A stretch of DNA of 13,423 nt from Goniomonas avonlea. Taxonomy: Eukaryota; Cryptophyceae; Goniomonadida; Goniomonadaceae. Every line of letters starts with the position of its first letter. The first letter of the stretch is position 1. Below, piece by piece: positions 1 to 10,500 of the stretch. The translations under genes and the position numbers were made by a program. Location of the stretch: positions 1 through 13,423 of the forward strand of contig QUTJ01031612.1 in the NCBI GenBank assembly GCA_003573635.1. The letters are read 5' to 3'. The notes beneath the pieces were generated by a model. It searched no databases. It was not told the DNA's origin and worked only from the letters and a program-made list of their open reading frames with translations.

Positions 1-105
1 CTCTCAAAAAATCTCGTGGCAAGCAAGCAAGCTTTTCAACAGATTGAGTCTCGAGACATTCGAGTAAAAAAATCTTTTGTATTATTATCTTACAGCCGCG
101 ACCAT

Positions 106-209
106 GCTCGTTGGAATCGCATCCTTGCTGCGATTCCAACGAGCTATTGAACGCGAAATTCTGATGTTGCTTCGCAACATCAGGTCCCAGGACCGGGCAG
201 CTCGCTGCC
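106..209. repeat. Cluster of four consecutive inverted repeats (hairpins)
   Basis: The first is a perfect 16-bp inverted repeat, 106-121 with 129-144, around a 7-nt loop (left arm GCTCGTTGGAATCGCA). The second is a perfect 10-bp inverted repeat, 161-170 with 174-183, around a 3-nt loop (left arm CTGATGTTGC). The third is GGTCC-CA-GGACC at 183-194. The fourth is GGCAG-CTCG-CTGCC at 196-209. The first two are far too long and tight to be chance in 13 kb. They could be a structured RNA, a decayed foldback element or products of template switching. I cannot tell which. Confidence 0.8.
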
Positions 210-283
210 ATTGGCCCACCGATTCGAAATCCGGAAAAAGTTTCGACCGCTTTATACGCGTTTTTTCTGGCTGTGGACTGCGC

Positions 284-380
284 TCTCTCTTCTCTTCTCC
301 CTCCTCTCCTCTCGTCTCTTCTCTACGGTTCCCTCTCTTCGCTCGTCTCTCGCTCTCGCTCTCGCCCCCCCCCCCCCTCC
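284..380. repeat. Polypyrimidine tract with a C13 homopolymer
   Basis: This is a CT-rich low-complexity stretch (CTCTCTTCTC-type runs) ending in 13 consecutive C at 365-377. Frames through it give S/L/R/P-rich or, on the minus strand, R/E-rich translations that should not be taken as genes. Homopolymer length here may be unreliable. Confidence 0.85.
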
Positions 381-639
381 TGTCTCGCTGCGGTGCTTGT
401 TATATTCATGTTGTCCAATATTCCGCTGCATGGAGATCAATTGAACAACGTGCGAGGCAAACACACTAAAAACATATATAAGTTCAAGCAAATTTATTAT
501 CAAATTCAGGGGTGTGATCTCGAACTGAGACGAGATCGCTGGGTGCTGTCTCTGTCTGTATCTGAGGAGAGAGGGCAGAGAGCCACACCACCCGCAGGAC
601 GCAGTCTGGGCTGGCATGGGTGACTGCAGGACCCGACCA

Positions 640-790
640 GGTGTGTGTTTGGTGTGTGTTGTTTGCGTGTTGTCTGTGAGTTGTGTGTTGTTTGTGCTTC
701 ATTTTTGCGTGTTGTTTCGCGTGTTTCTGTTGTTTATGTGTTGTTAGTCTGTTTGCTTGTTTGTCGCTATGTTGTTTGTGTCTGTTGTGC
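640..790. repeat. T/G-rich low-complexity stretch
   Basis: Irregular TGTG, TGTTGT and TTTGTG motifs run through this stretch without a constant period. Translations in all frames are C/V/L-rich artefacts. It resembles the T/G-rich tract inside the intron at 6998-7407. Confidence 0.75.
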
Positions 791-892
791 TTGGGCACTT
801 GTGCTGGTGTCAGTTCCCCCGCAGCACACGAAAAAACTCCAGGGCTGGCTTACCGGGCCCCGTTTCGCTGGCTCCTTGCTGCGAGCCCGCGA

Positions 893-932
893 CCACCATT
901 TTGGGTGCAGCTCCACCATTTTGGGTGCAGCT
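893..932 (+). repeat. Perfect tandem duplication of a 20-bp unit
   Basis: The unit CCACCATTTTGGGTGCAGCT occurs at 893-912 and again, without a mismatch, at 913-932. It is not in a gene that I can recognise. Confidence 0.9.
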
Positions 933-1052
933 GCGAAAGCAGACCCAGACCCGGCTGGGTGCCCTCTCGTGTGCAGACCGGTGCGTGCGCCGTGCCTCCA
1001 TTGGGAACACACCTTACTAACTTCGTGATAGCCACCGTTACAAATCCCGGAG

Positions 1053-1130
1053 CCGGACACGCTCATATGTCCGGAGGCTGCTGTCGGAGTCGGAGTCACA
1101 GTCGGACATCCCCCATTCGGGGTATGTCCG
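1053..1130. repeat. Two neighbouring inverted repeats built on CCGGACA/TGTCCGG
   Basis: The first pairs CCGGACA (1053-1059) with TGTCCGG (1068-1074). The second pairs CGGACAT-CCCC (1103-1113) with GGGG-T-ATGTCCG (1119-1130), an 11-bp stem with one bulged T and a 5-nt loop. Both use the same GGACAT core. They lie about 300-375 bp before the start codon of the large gene. They could be palindromic protein-binding sites or simple hairpins. No function can be assigned. Confidence 0.65.
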
Positions 1131-1427
1131 GCAAGGGGCCTCCCGGGCCCCGGCCCCATTCGTGCCCCCTGCATGACCGGGACAAATAAAAAAACGCTGG
1201 TTTGACCTGTCGCCCCCCTTTAAAAGCAATCTCAGCGGTTTCCGCGCTCAAATCTCGAGATCGTGCGTTGGTTTCGGAAGCCGAAGCGTCGGTGTGGGGC
1301 CTGTGGGCCCCAAAGCTGCCTCAAACGAACCAAAGGTAGAGTGGGGTAAACGGGTGGATGATTACAAAATCGCCCGCAATTTTCGGAGCAAAAGTAGGGT
1401 GGTGCCCAGCACGCGTGGTTGTAAGCC

Positions 1428-1552
1428 ATGACAACGATGCGCGCCTTTTGCCTTGCAGTCGTGGTGTTGCTGTTTAGATTCTGTGCAGCCCAGAGCAGCT
1501 CAAGTGTCTGGACCGAAGTCGAATTGTCCGGGCCGGGTCCTGATTCTCGCAG
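1428..1552 (+). CDS. First coding exon: signal peptide and first Kelch strand
   Basis: The ATG at 1428 sits in a good context (GTAAGCCATGA). It opens a 41-codon exon ending in a GTGAGA donor at 1553. Residues 1-21 (MTTMRAFCLAVVVLLFRFCAA) form a signal peptide with a plausible cleavage after CAA before QSSSS. An Arg inside the hydrophobic stretch is unusual. An ATG three codons in (1437) would also give a signal peptide. Then follows WTEVELSGPGPDSR, the typical end of one Kelch blade and start of the next. Joining in phase 2 to 1594 gives PDSRSRHAAF, as expected for a Kelch propeller. The intron at 1553-1593 is only 41 nt. The exon is too short to stand out as an open frame because it meets TGA inside the donor. 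Confidence 0.8.
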
Positions 1553-4500
1553 GTGAGATTCTCTCGGCTACAACTTGAGCTGACGAAAATCAGCCGTCAC
1601 GCTGCCGCATTTCTAGACGCCACTTTGTCTCTCATCGTCTTCGGTGGATTCGGGGCCCAAGGCCATCTTCTGGGTGAAACTTGGTAACCGTCTCTGTCGC
1701 TCCCTGCCCCTGTCAAACGCTCCCTGTGCGCACAGGTTGTTCTCCTCGATGACTTTACAATGGACCGAGTCACATTCGAAGGGTCCAGCTCCGCGCAAAG
1801 GACATACCCTAACAGCCGTGTCAAAGGATACTGTTGTGCTATTCGGCGGCGAAGATGGAACGCCCCAGCCTGACCTTTGGACTTTCCACGCAGAACAAGA
1901 CTTGGGCTGGAGTCGGGGAGATCTCGTATCAGCTCCTCCCGCTCGCCGACACCACACAGCAGTCGCGCACCAGGGTAGGAGTGAAAATCAATCGAATTAC
2001 CTAAGACGCCAGCAGGTTCTTTGTTGGTGTTTGGTGGCCAGTCCCTGCTGCCACGTGGTGACCTCTTGAAACTTGTGGGTGCTCAATTCCAACCGAACGG
2101 AGTGGACACAGAAGTTTTTACCAAGCGGACAGGTGAGAACACGTGTATTTGATCAGTTTTTGTGCGTGTCTCACATGGGATGTCAGCCTCAGCCTGGCCC
2201 AAGACTAGGCCACTCAGCAGTTTTGGCGAACTCCAAGATGTTCGTGATGGGTGGACAGCAATGGTTCTCGGTGATAATTCCGCATGTCGGCACATCATCC
2301 TAACTGGATACATCAGGTTGTTGGAGATGTTTGGGCGTTAAACCTGGAGTCGTTTAGATGGGAATACCTTCAGCCCAAGTCGAGCATTCCCGGTCCCCGT
2401 GCCTTTCATGGGGCATGCCGCCAGGGTGTCCACATTATGGTTTATGGGGGTGTCGAGAGCAGGTAAGACTCGGATTGATGGATAATCTTCTTGTTGGTGA
2501 TGGGTGTGGTGGAAAGCCCCACTTGTCACGAGAACCGATCTAACTCACACATCACACAGCGGCAAAGCCACTTCCACTGTTTGGAAGTTTGATCCGGTGA
2601 ATGTCGTCTGGACACAGTTGTCTGAGTCTGGCATCGAGGTGGGCTCTGTCACGAAGTCAAGTAGTAATTGACAAGGACCTGCAGGGTGGTCTTGCAGTTG
2701 CCTTCCACAGCTTGGTCCAGATCACGCTGACCACGGCGTACTCATTTGGTGGCATCGGGGAAACAGGCAACACCCTCAGTGTTCTGCGGTCCTTGCAGGT
2801 GCACATCTATATGAGAGAGTTGGCAAGCCAGTCTGCTCAGATTCGGTTCTCACTTTTCAGCCGTTTCTAACTGCATCCACTGGCAGCTTCATCCATCGGA
2901 TGCACGGTGGATTCGCGTTGTCTCTGCATCGACAACTGGGCCAGGCACGTTCAAGCTTGACTTTGGAGGCACTGACCGTCCTCAGGACTTCGCTTTGGGT
3001 TTGTCGGCTTGACAATGCAGACACCAGCCCAAGTTCTGGTGTCCGGCTCAGATCAGGCGCCCCCCTTGGGCGCCAAGTACATCCATGACGAACTCTGGGT
3101 TCTGGGCGGACGCACGGTGTGCATCATGATTGATTGGGCACTATGTCGATTCAATTTTCTCCACTAGATCTCACCAGGTTTGCCAGGTTGACAATGTCAT
3201 TCTTGAGGATATGTGGGCCTATTCTGTGGAAACACGCAAGTGGCGGGAGCTTCGACCTGAGCGCTCTGGCACAACACCAGGTGTGAGCTGTGATTGCGTG
3301 CCTATCATCACTGACTAAGTGCAGGTCCGTTCTTCAATGCGCAGGGTGTTCGGCTGGGCGGTCAGATCATCATCATTGGAGGAGGTGTGTGCGTGTTGCG
3401 TGTGGGCATGCGTGTGCGCGAAAGTGCTCTGCTGGGTGGCCTGTGTCCCTTCTGACCTTTTGGTGCAGGTATCAAAGGTTCAGGTGTTTGGTCCTTGAGC
3501 ACGACGACACGGTCTTGGACTGAGGTGCTGGCGACCGGCACCCCCCCTCTGTATTTGAGTGCGTCCATTACTCTCATTCTCGCAAGCTCCACTCAACCAG
3601 CCACAGGTGCCCTCGAGCATCATACATTGTCCCTCTTTGAAGAAAACGGCTTGGGGTCACTCGTGGTTGCTGGAGGCATAGATCCTGCAGGGCAGTCAAA
3701 CGGTTCCGTTGCGGTGCTTGATTTTGCGGCTGCATGTCCCTCGTCATCTGTCGAGGTAACCGCTGTATTGCTTGGAGGGGGGAGCGAGAGTGAGGTGGTG
3801 GTGTGTCCAATCGTGCACCACACTGATGGTGATCTGACAGGATGATGTCGTCGCGCTGTTTTCTGGAAGCGCGTCCTCTCAGCTGCCGGTACAGTTGATT
3901 TGATTATCCTCACCGTCACACACTCCTTGTCTCAAATTCTGGAATCGGTGTGAACGTGAGTGCGAGTGAGCGAGCGAGTGGGTGGTGGCGGGTGGGTGTG
4001 AGCCTGAGAGGGTGTGGTGTGGAGTGCTCACACTCACTCACTCACGCACACCACTCACACACTCACTTACACCCACACCCGCCCCTGCCGCTTCCTGCAC
4101 TCACACCACGAGTTCACAAACTACTCACTCACTCCCACTAAACTCGGAACATCAAGATCGAGCAGATTCTCACTCCAATGCCGCCCCACAGCTCGGGGAT
4201 GGGACTGTGCTTGTAACTCCAGGCTTGTTCACGTTCGAAGCCTGGTTCAAGACATCGGGTGTTGTCGCGGACGGCATGACCCTCGCGTCGTGGACCTCTT
4301 CTGGAACAACCTTTCGCTTGTTTTACTCTATCGTCACTGGAGTCCTTTGCATTGGTGAGACAGGAACCTGCTGCATAGAAAAGTATTTTCAAGCACCGTC
4401 CGTTGAGCCTGACCGTTCTGCCTCATCGTACCCCATGCTGACCCATGCATCCAGGCAGTCGCCTGACAGACATTGCATCTTGCGGCAAAACTCGCATTGA

Positions 4501-7500
4501 CGACAACACTTGGCATCATGCTGTTGCTTCTTTCAACAGCACTGCCAAGCTCAAGGACAGCGCGATGCTCTATGTTGACGGCCTCTCAGAGCTGTCCACG
4601 CCTCTCGAGAGGGTCCCTGGGACCAACATCACGAAACTTACGGTAGAGCATTGCCACACATTCATCTGCTTGTCTAACTATGCCGTGCACGTACTACTGT
4701 CATTTTTGGCCTTATTCGACTGTTGACGCTCGTTCATATGCAGCTCGGAACCTTTCAAGTTGCCTCTCTGCCGTACCTAATTGGATCAGCGGAAATGGGC
4801 CCGAAGACATACAGATTTTGCAACAATTGGCCCGACTGGAGTGGCTTTGTTGACAATGTCAAGGTATGTCGAACCGGAACCCGACAATTCTCAATGACTA
4901 TCTTGTGCTACAGGTATGGGCGGTCATTCAAACGCCAGCATCTCTTCTTGCCAGTCGCAACACATCTCTTCTCGGATGTTGGGACTTTCAAGCAGACGGG
5001 TGAGCCTATTTCTTTGCTAGCTGCAGTCAGATTAGCCAGCCCCAGCCACGAAGATGCAATCAAGAGTCTCAACACACCCTGTGCGGAAGTGTCGGCAGTT
5101 TAGAGAACTGCGGTAGTCTGCTGCTGCCTTAACACCTGCGTCAGGACTTCCGCGTGCCCTGGAGGGAAAATGTCTCCGATCGCACCGGGCGGTCATCCCA
5201 GAGCGACGGCAAAGGCCGACCGGTTGAATCCAGGTGCCCTCCCCCACGAGTATGTTTGCATGTATGTTTCCAGTGAGGCTCTACACCACGTTCTCTCACT
5301 CATACCCACACTGATGCGACCCCCCGAAGACTGCTGACGAGTAGCGGAGCGACACACTTATCGGAGACGCGGTATGCGACTGCAATTTACGCCGTATTAA
5401 ACGATAGACAATAGGACAAGGTGAACGGAGAACCCTGGGAGAAATGACGTCACGGTGTCTCAGTGGCAATGAGGCGGTGACAGTGGCAGCGACACAGGCA
5501 GCAACACGTACGATCGTCACACGCTCTGGCAGGGAACGGGGGGATCTGGTGCAATGTGACCTGGAGAACAATCTCCAAGGAAGACACTAAGGTTGGCGCG
5601 GTTCAGCCCGGGCGCCGCTTTAAGCACACGGCCATGCTCTTGTCAAAGAACACCCTCCTGCTTCGGGGAGGACAGAACGCTTCGCACCACCATGTACCGA
5701 GATGCATGATCTGACATGGACGCGATGTGACTCCACCGACAGGCTGACGCTTGGAGTCTCAACCTGGAAGATGGGCAATGGACCGCATCAAAGAACCCCA
5801 TCCAAAACGGTGTTTCTGGCTCGACCTCTGTGCCTGCCACCGTGTCCGGCAAGCAGGTGAGTGCATTAGAGAATAGTGCTAAAGGTGAACACTGTTGAAG
5901 TGGGGAAATGGTGTAGTTGGGTTGCGAGTCCTCTGGGCAATTCGTAACGATCTTGAGGGTTGAAGCTGCTCTTGGGCGGAGAAGCGTGGGCTCCAAATCG
6001 ATGTTAGTTAGGTTCAATCTCACCCACCCGCCGTCCAGTCAACCGCCTCTGCAGGTTCAGTTCCTTGTTGGCGGTGTTGGCACCGCTAACGATCCTATCG
6101 GCCATCCCACCTCCGAGTTGGTCTCAGCTATTTCAAAAGTCGACCTTGTCACAGGCATCGTACATCGCTACAGCCTCCCAATTTTGTTGGAGTCGGTGTT
6201 CGCTGGAGAGCTACAGGACCGGGCGTCGATGCTTCTGTAAGTGCCTCTTGGTGTGAGTGGCATAGATATAGATTTGATATTTTGGTCTCTATCCACCACC
6301 AATGCGCGCTCTGGCGGGGCACGAGAGGATCTGGTGCATGATCCTGTCTTAGAGGTGGAGCACGGTACTGTAGGTGGAGCTCAGAACAACGACCAACCGT
6401 GACACTGTATCTATTAATAAACACACACACACATCTAAACGAGTCAGTGTTGGGCAGGGTTGGTCACTGCCAATTACCAGGAGTGTTGGGCATCGTTCTG
6501 AGTGGCTTCCAGTCTTCATCGAACCTAGTGCCTACTTCCTGTCGCTGGTTTATAAACCAGCGGCTGGTTTAGATCGGCTGGNAAAATCCATTAGAGATAT
6601 CTATCAACTGGCACGTGCGGCATAATCATTTGATTACGGCTGGTTTGCATTGATTACGGCTGGTTTACAACAAGTAGGCACTAGCGACACCGTGAGTTAA
6701 TAACGCCACCATGAGCAGTGCGGTCTCCGAACATAGCAGTGTGAGTTTACGTCGGCTTGCAGGTACGGCGGGGNCATCAATGGCAAGCTGGCCAACAACC
6801 AGGTGTACCTTGTCCAGTTTACCGGAGCCGAAGCTGGCACTTTGCAGAGGCTGACAGTCTCAGGAAGCACACCAACAACTCGCCTGTCAAACCCTCCCGC
6901 TGCGTTGGGCGAGACCTTTGTGTTTTTTGATGGGCGAGCTGTTGCGGGAGAGCTCTGGGAGTTTTTGCCAAATATGCGTTGGAAGCAGCTCCCACAGGTT
7001 AGTTCCATCTTTTGTGCTAAAATGTTGTGCTTTGTCGTCTTTTGTGGTGGACAAGGCGGATGGATGGCCCGCCCCGGTGGGTGGGGTAAGATGTGTGTTG
7101 TGTGTTTTTGTGTTGTGTGCTGTGTTTGTATGTTTGTGTTTGTGTTGTGTGTTTGTGTGTTTGTGTGTATGTTTATGTGTCTGTGTTGTGTGTCTGTGTG
7201 TTTGTGTGTTTGTGTGTTTGTGTGGTTTGTCGTCTTTGGGTGATGGTTCTCTCCTCTGTGTGGTCTCTGCCAGTGAGGAGCATGGTCAAGTCTGTTATCC
7301 GTGTCCGCGTCCGTGTCTGTCTGTCTGTGTGTGTGTGTGTTCTGTGTGCTCTTGTGACATTGGTCAGCCGACGACTACATCCAATTTGCCCTAACTACAT
7401 TTTGCAGTCGGTAAAGGGCGTAGGTGTCTCCCTGGAACAAGGAGCCGGCGTTGCTCTTGGTAACTTCGAGGGATCACCGGTGCTACTTGGTCAACATTGC

Positions 7501-10500
7501 ACCCACTTTGACCCGACACACCCTACAGACAACCCCAGGTCCGCAGCTCTCAGGGTAACTCTACCGGTTGTTGTCATCTGCATTTAGGCCGACTCCACCG
7601 GTTTAGGTATTTTGCACACGTATCACACAGACACACACACGTATCATAACACACACGTATCACACACACACACACGTAACACACACACACACACACGTAA
7701 CACACACACACACACACGTATCACACACACACGCACGCACCTCACTCTTGCATCACACTCAAGTGAGAACACGTTTGTGCTTGATGTCCTGTGCCTGTTC
7801 AACTCGTGAACGCAGGTGCCTCATGACCCAGACAGTCTACCTTTACTCCTCCGCGGATGGATCCTGGTTAGTGTTACCTCAGGTAAGCGATCGAACGCCT
7901 CCACTCCACTCTTCACATACGCATACACACACATTCAGAGACACACACGCAGTCTTGACTGAGTGGCTCTCGAGTCTGATTTGGGTTACTCAGGCCACAA
8001 AGGGTTGAGGGTTGTGCACTGTCGGTTTTTCTTCCAGCAACTCCGGAACGTGAGCGGGCGTGTTTCAGGGACAGGGTCATGTAACCAGACCTGAGTGGCA
8101 TCCAATAGCTCATTGGAGTCAGAGCAAAGAGCCCAAATTGGCAGAGCCCAGCGAGCCTAGTCGCACCTGTCGATGTCGGTTATTCATTTGAAGAATATTC
8201 CTTGCTTCGAAGTTGCTCGCCACTGAAACGAGTCGGCGTGGGTTCCAACGAATCCAGCGCCGGCTCCCTCTAACGGGTTTCCGGAGTCAGTAGGGGAGCA
8301 ACAAGACTGTGTGAGCAAACCTCGTGTACGCTGCCCGCTTTCGCACATTCACACTCAACTGTGTGCTGCGTCGAAGAGGTAGACATGGCAGTAACAGCCG
8401 CATGGTCCTCAGCTGTATGCGCGCGGCCCCTGCCTTCTTTATTCTCATCTGCCAGTTGCCCACGCGTCTCAAACCCTCGCGTCGCACAGGTGGCGTCTGC
8501 CCCGAACAGCGCCGTGAGCGCCGACTCGGATATTTTTGTGTCCGGTTTGCTGTGTGAGACCGAAGACTGTACGTCCATTTTAAACAAGCCCGTCATTGAG
8601 GGCTGTCAGCCCCTTCTTTCTCAATGTTGAAATACTTTCTGCAGGCAGCCATCCTCGCATTTCCGAGCAACATTTTAGATTCACCGCGGATCTGTACTTT
8701 CCGTTCGAGAGCTCGACCAGTCCTCTGAGCCATGCAGAGCCGCCCATTGCGCCTGGGGGCGAATCTTTCTTCAACAACACTGCGACCTACGCCCAAGGAA
8801 AGTTTGGCATGGGGGTCAACGTGAACACCTCAACAGGCACCTTTCCTTCAATCAGCAACTCATTCATACGGGACAATATGCAGTTTCTCTGGACGGGTTC
8901 GTTTAGCATTGGACTCTGGTTCAAATTCATATCAGTGGACGATGCTCCCCTGATCAGTGCTTACGTACCAGGTTCAGCCCCAGGTACAGACCGAGGATTT
9001 CAGTATATTGCGACCGATAGCTCGAATCCGTTCTATTTCCGAACCGCTTTCCCCAATAGTCTGGTCAAGGTTCAGTATGGTGCGAAGCCGGATAGGTATC
9101 CAGCGAGCGAAAATTTCAACCTCTCCGCTGTGCCGTGGCAGCACGTTGTGATCACCTTGGACCGGAATAATGGCGCCGATCGTATTCCTAGGTGGGCGAT
9201 TGTTGCGGATGGCGTTAACGTTAACTCTCTGGGTTCGTGGGCTTTTTATGACGCAGCTGATCCTGGGACGCTCGAATCAGCGGTGGGACTGACGTTTGGA
9301 GACGATTACGGCGGGCGCTTCCCAGGCAGCACCGGAATTTTCGACGAGATTCTCATCTGGGGCAGGGCCCTCTCCGACGACGAGGTTCGGTCGGTATATT
9401 TGCTGGGGCACGCCTTCCCTCCCCTTGTGTGGAACTTCGACGCACGGAAGCCGAGCGTCGCTTTCGACGAGGACGGGAACTTAGGGGCTGTGTTTGAGGT
9501 CACGTACCATCCAACAGGGAGGTCCGAGGTCGCTTACTCGGAGGAGGCCGCCACGTCGGTCTGGCCGTGGACGCAGTGGCACACATTCGCTAACAGCTCT
9601 GCCCAGCGGGACCCAAGCCTGGTGCACGTGAATGGAACATGGATCATGGTGTGGACACACAAACTATGCCGTCGTTTCTGTTGTTGGTGGAAGTTGCTGG
9701 GAGTGTAGCTCGGGTCGTCGTTGCTTATTCAACTGCCAGTGACCGCTGACGTGGCTCTTTCAGATATGGAGCGAATCAAGCAGTGTAATGATTGCATACA
9801 AGCGGTTTGCGGATTCCTGGTCTCCACCCATACAGCTCGCTTCTGCACCTGGCATACATTCACTTACCAGGCAAGTGTTTTATTGTTTCTTCGTTGGATC
9901 ATCGATGACACGATCAAACAGGTTGGTCCAATCCGGGCCCAGCCAAGTTACGGCATGTTGGGGTTCAGTTGTAGGATTTTCGCCTGGCATGGTGTTGTGG
10001 TACCGCGGAGATGAGGTCGATGGATTCCAAGTCCCTGACAGATCATTAAATGGGCGCACTGGGTCTCTGGTCCACCCTTTGGTGACGACTCCCAACACGG
10101 CTGGCCCCGTGTTTGACAACACGTTCGGGAGGGAGGTGATGCGGTTCTCAAACTTTGACTCGATAGTGTGGTGCGACTTCCCGGACTTCCCTCAGTCCTA
10201 TACGATCATGGTCTGGTATCGCTACGAGCCCAATTTCTCGTATGGGGAATCTTTCCCATTGGTATCCTTCCGATCGGATTCGTACGATACCCACCTTCAA
10301 ATCTACAACCGTGAATACTACATCAGAGTGCTCGTTAAAGACACGCTAGAGCTGGAAGTGTTCAAGTCTCCGGACAATCTCTGGTATCATCTGGGTAAGT
10401 GTCAGAAGCCAGTGTGGTTTGAGAGCAGTTTGCCCTGTCGCGACACACGCACGCGTGTGAGTTTGCGCAGGCATGCAGGGTGTCGTGTACGTGTCCGCGT

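Larger units (their letters stand above)
1..1427. other. Upstream region without a convincing gene
   Basis: I see no supportable gene here. Open frames on both strands are short, mutually overlapping and rich in low-complexity residues. A frame from about 101 has a good splice-acceptor look before it (TTATCTTACAG ending at 95) and stays open through the hairpin cluster, but it runs into polypyrimidine sequence and resembles no family I know. The stretch just before the ATG at 1428 would be the 5' flank or UTR of the large gene. TTTAAAA near 1219 is the only TATA-like string close to it and is weak evidence for a promoter. Separate entries describe the repeats. Confidence 0.6.

Noticed and set aside
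77-469. Open frame of 130 codons over the hairpin cluster
   Set aside because: It runs into polypyrimidine low complexity, shows no known domain, and the frame includes perfect inverted repeats more likely explained by DNA or RNA structure.
252-617. Minus-strand open frame rich in R/E
   Set aside because: Its charged stretch is only the complement of the CT-rich tract, with no family similarity.
683-1189. Plus-strand frame of 168 codons
   Set aside because: The Cys/Leu/Val-rich first half comes from TG repeats and the rest crosses the tandem 20-mer and inverted repeats. Overlapping frames of similar length exist on both strands.
1608-1614. TTTCTAG as acceptor of the first intron
   Set aside because: It would put the next Kelch strand out of frame. 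The AG at 1592-1593 gives PDSRSRHAAF and LSLIVFGGF in phase.
1613-1957. Minus-strand open frame of 114 codons
   Set aside because: It is the antisense shadow of Kelch exons 2 and 3, which carry clear GG and Trp motifs on the plus strand.
2887-3028. Exon reading straight through 2945-2985
   Set aside because: The straight frame reaches TGA at about 3010 and misses the Kelch strand. Removing a 41-nt GC-AG intron restores PGLRFGFVGL and QVLVSG.
3982-4160. T/H/S-rich open frame leading into LamG 1
   Set aside because: It is translated CACTC repeat without codon or domain support and is treated as an intron.
5296-5571. Minus-strand open frame of 91 codons
   Set aside because: It has no recognisable domain and overlaps plus-strand Kelch-2 coding sequence with the motif PGRRFKHTAM.
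7612-7809. H/T-rich frame in the CA repeat; possible CRISPR or telomere-like array
   Set aside because: It is a simple CA microsatellite with interruptions. There are no unique spacers, no cas genes and no telomeric unit.
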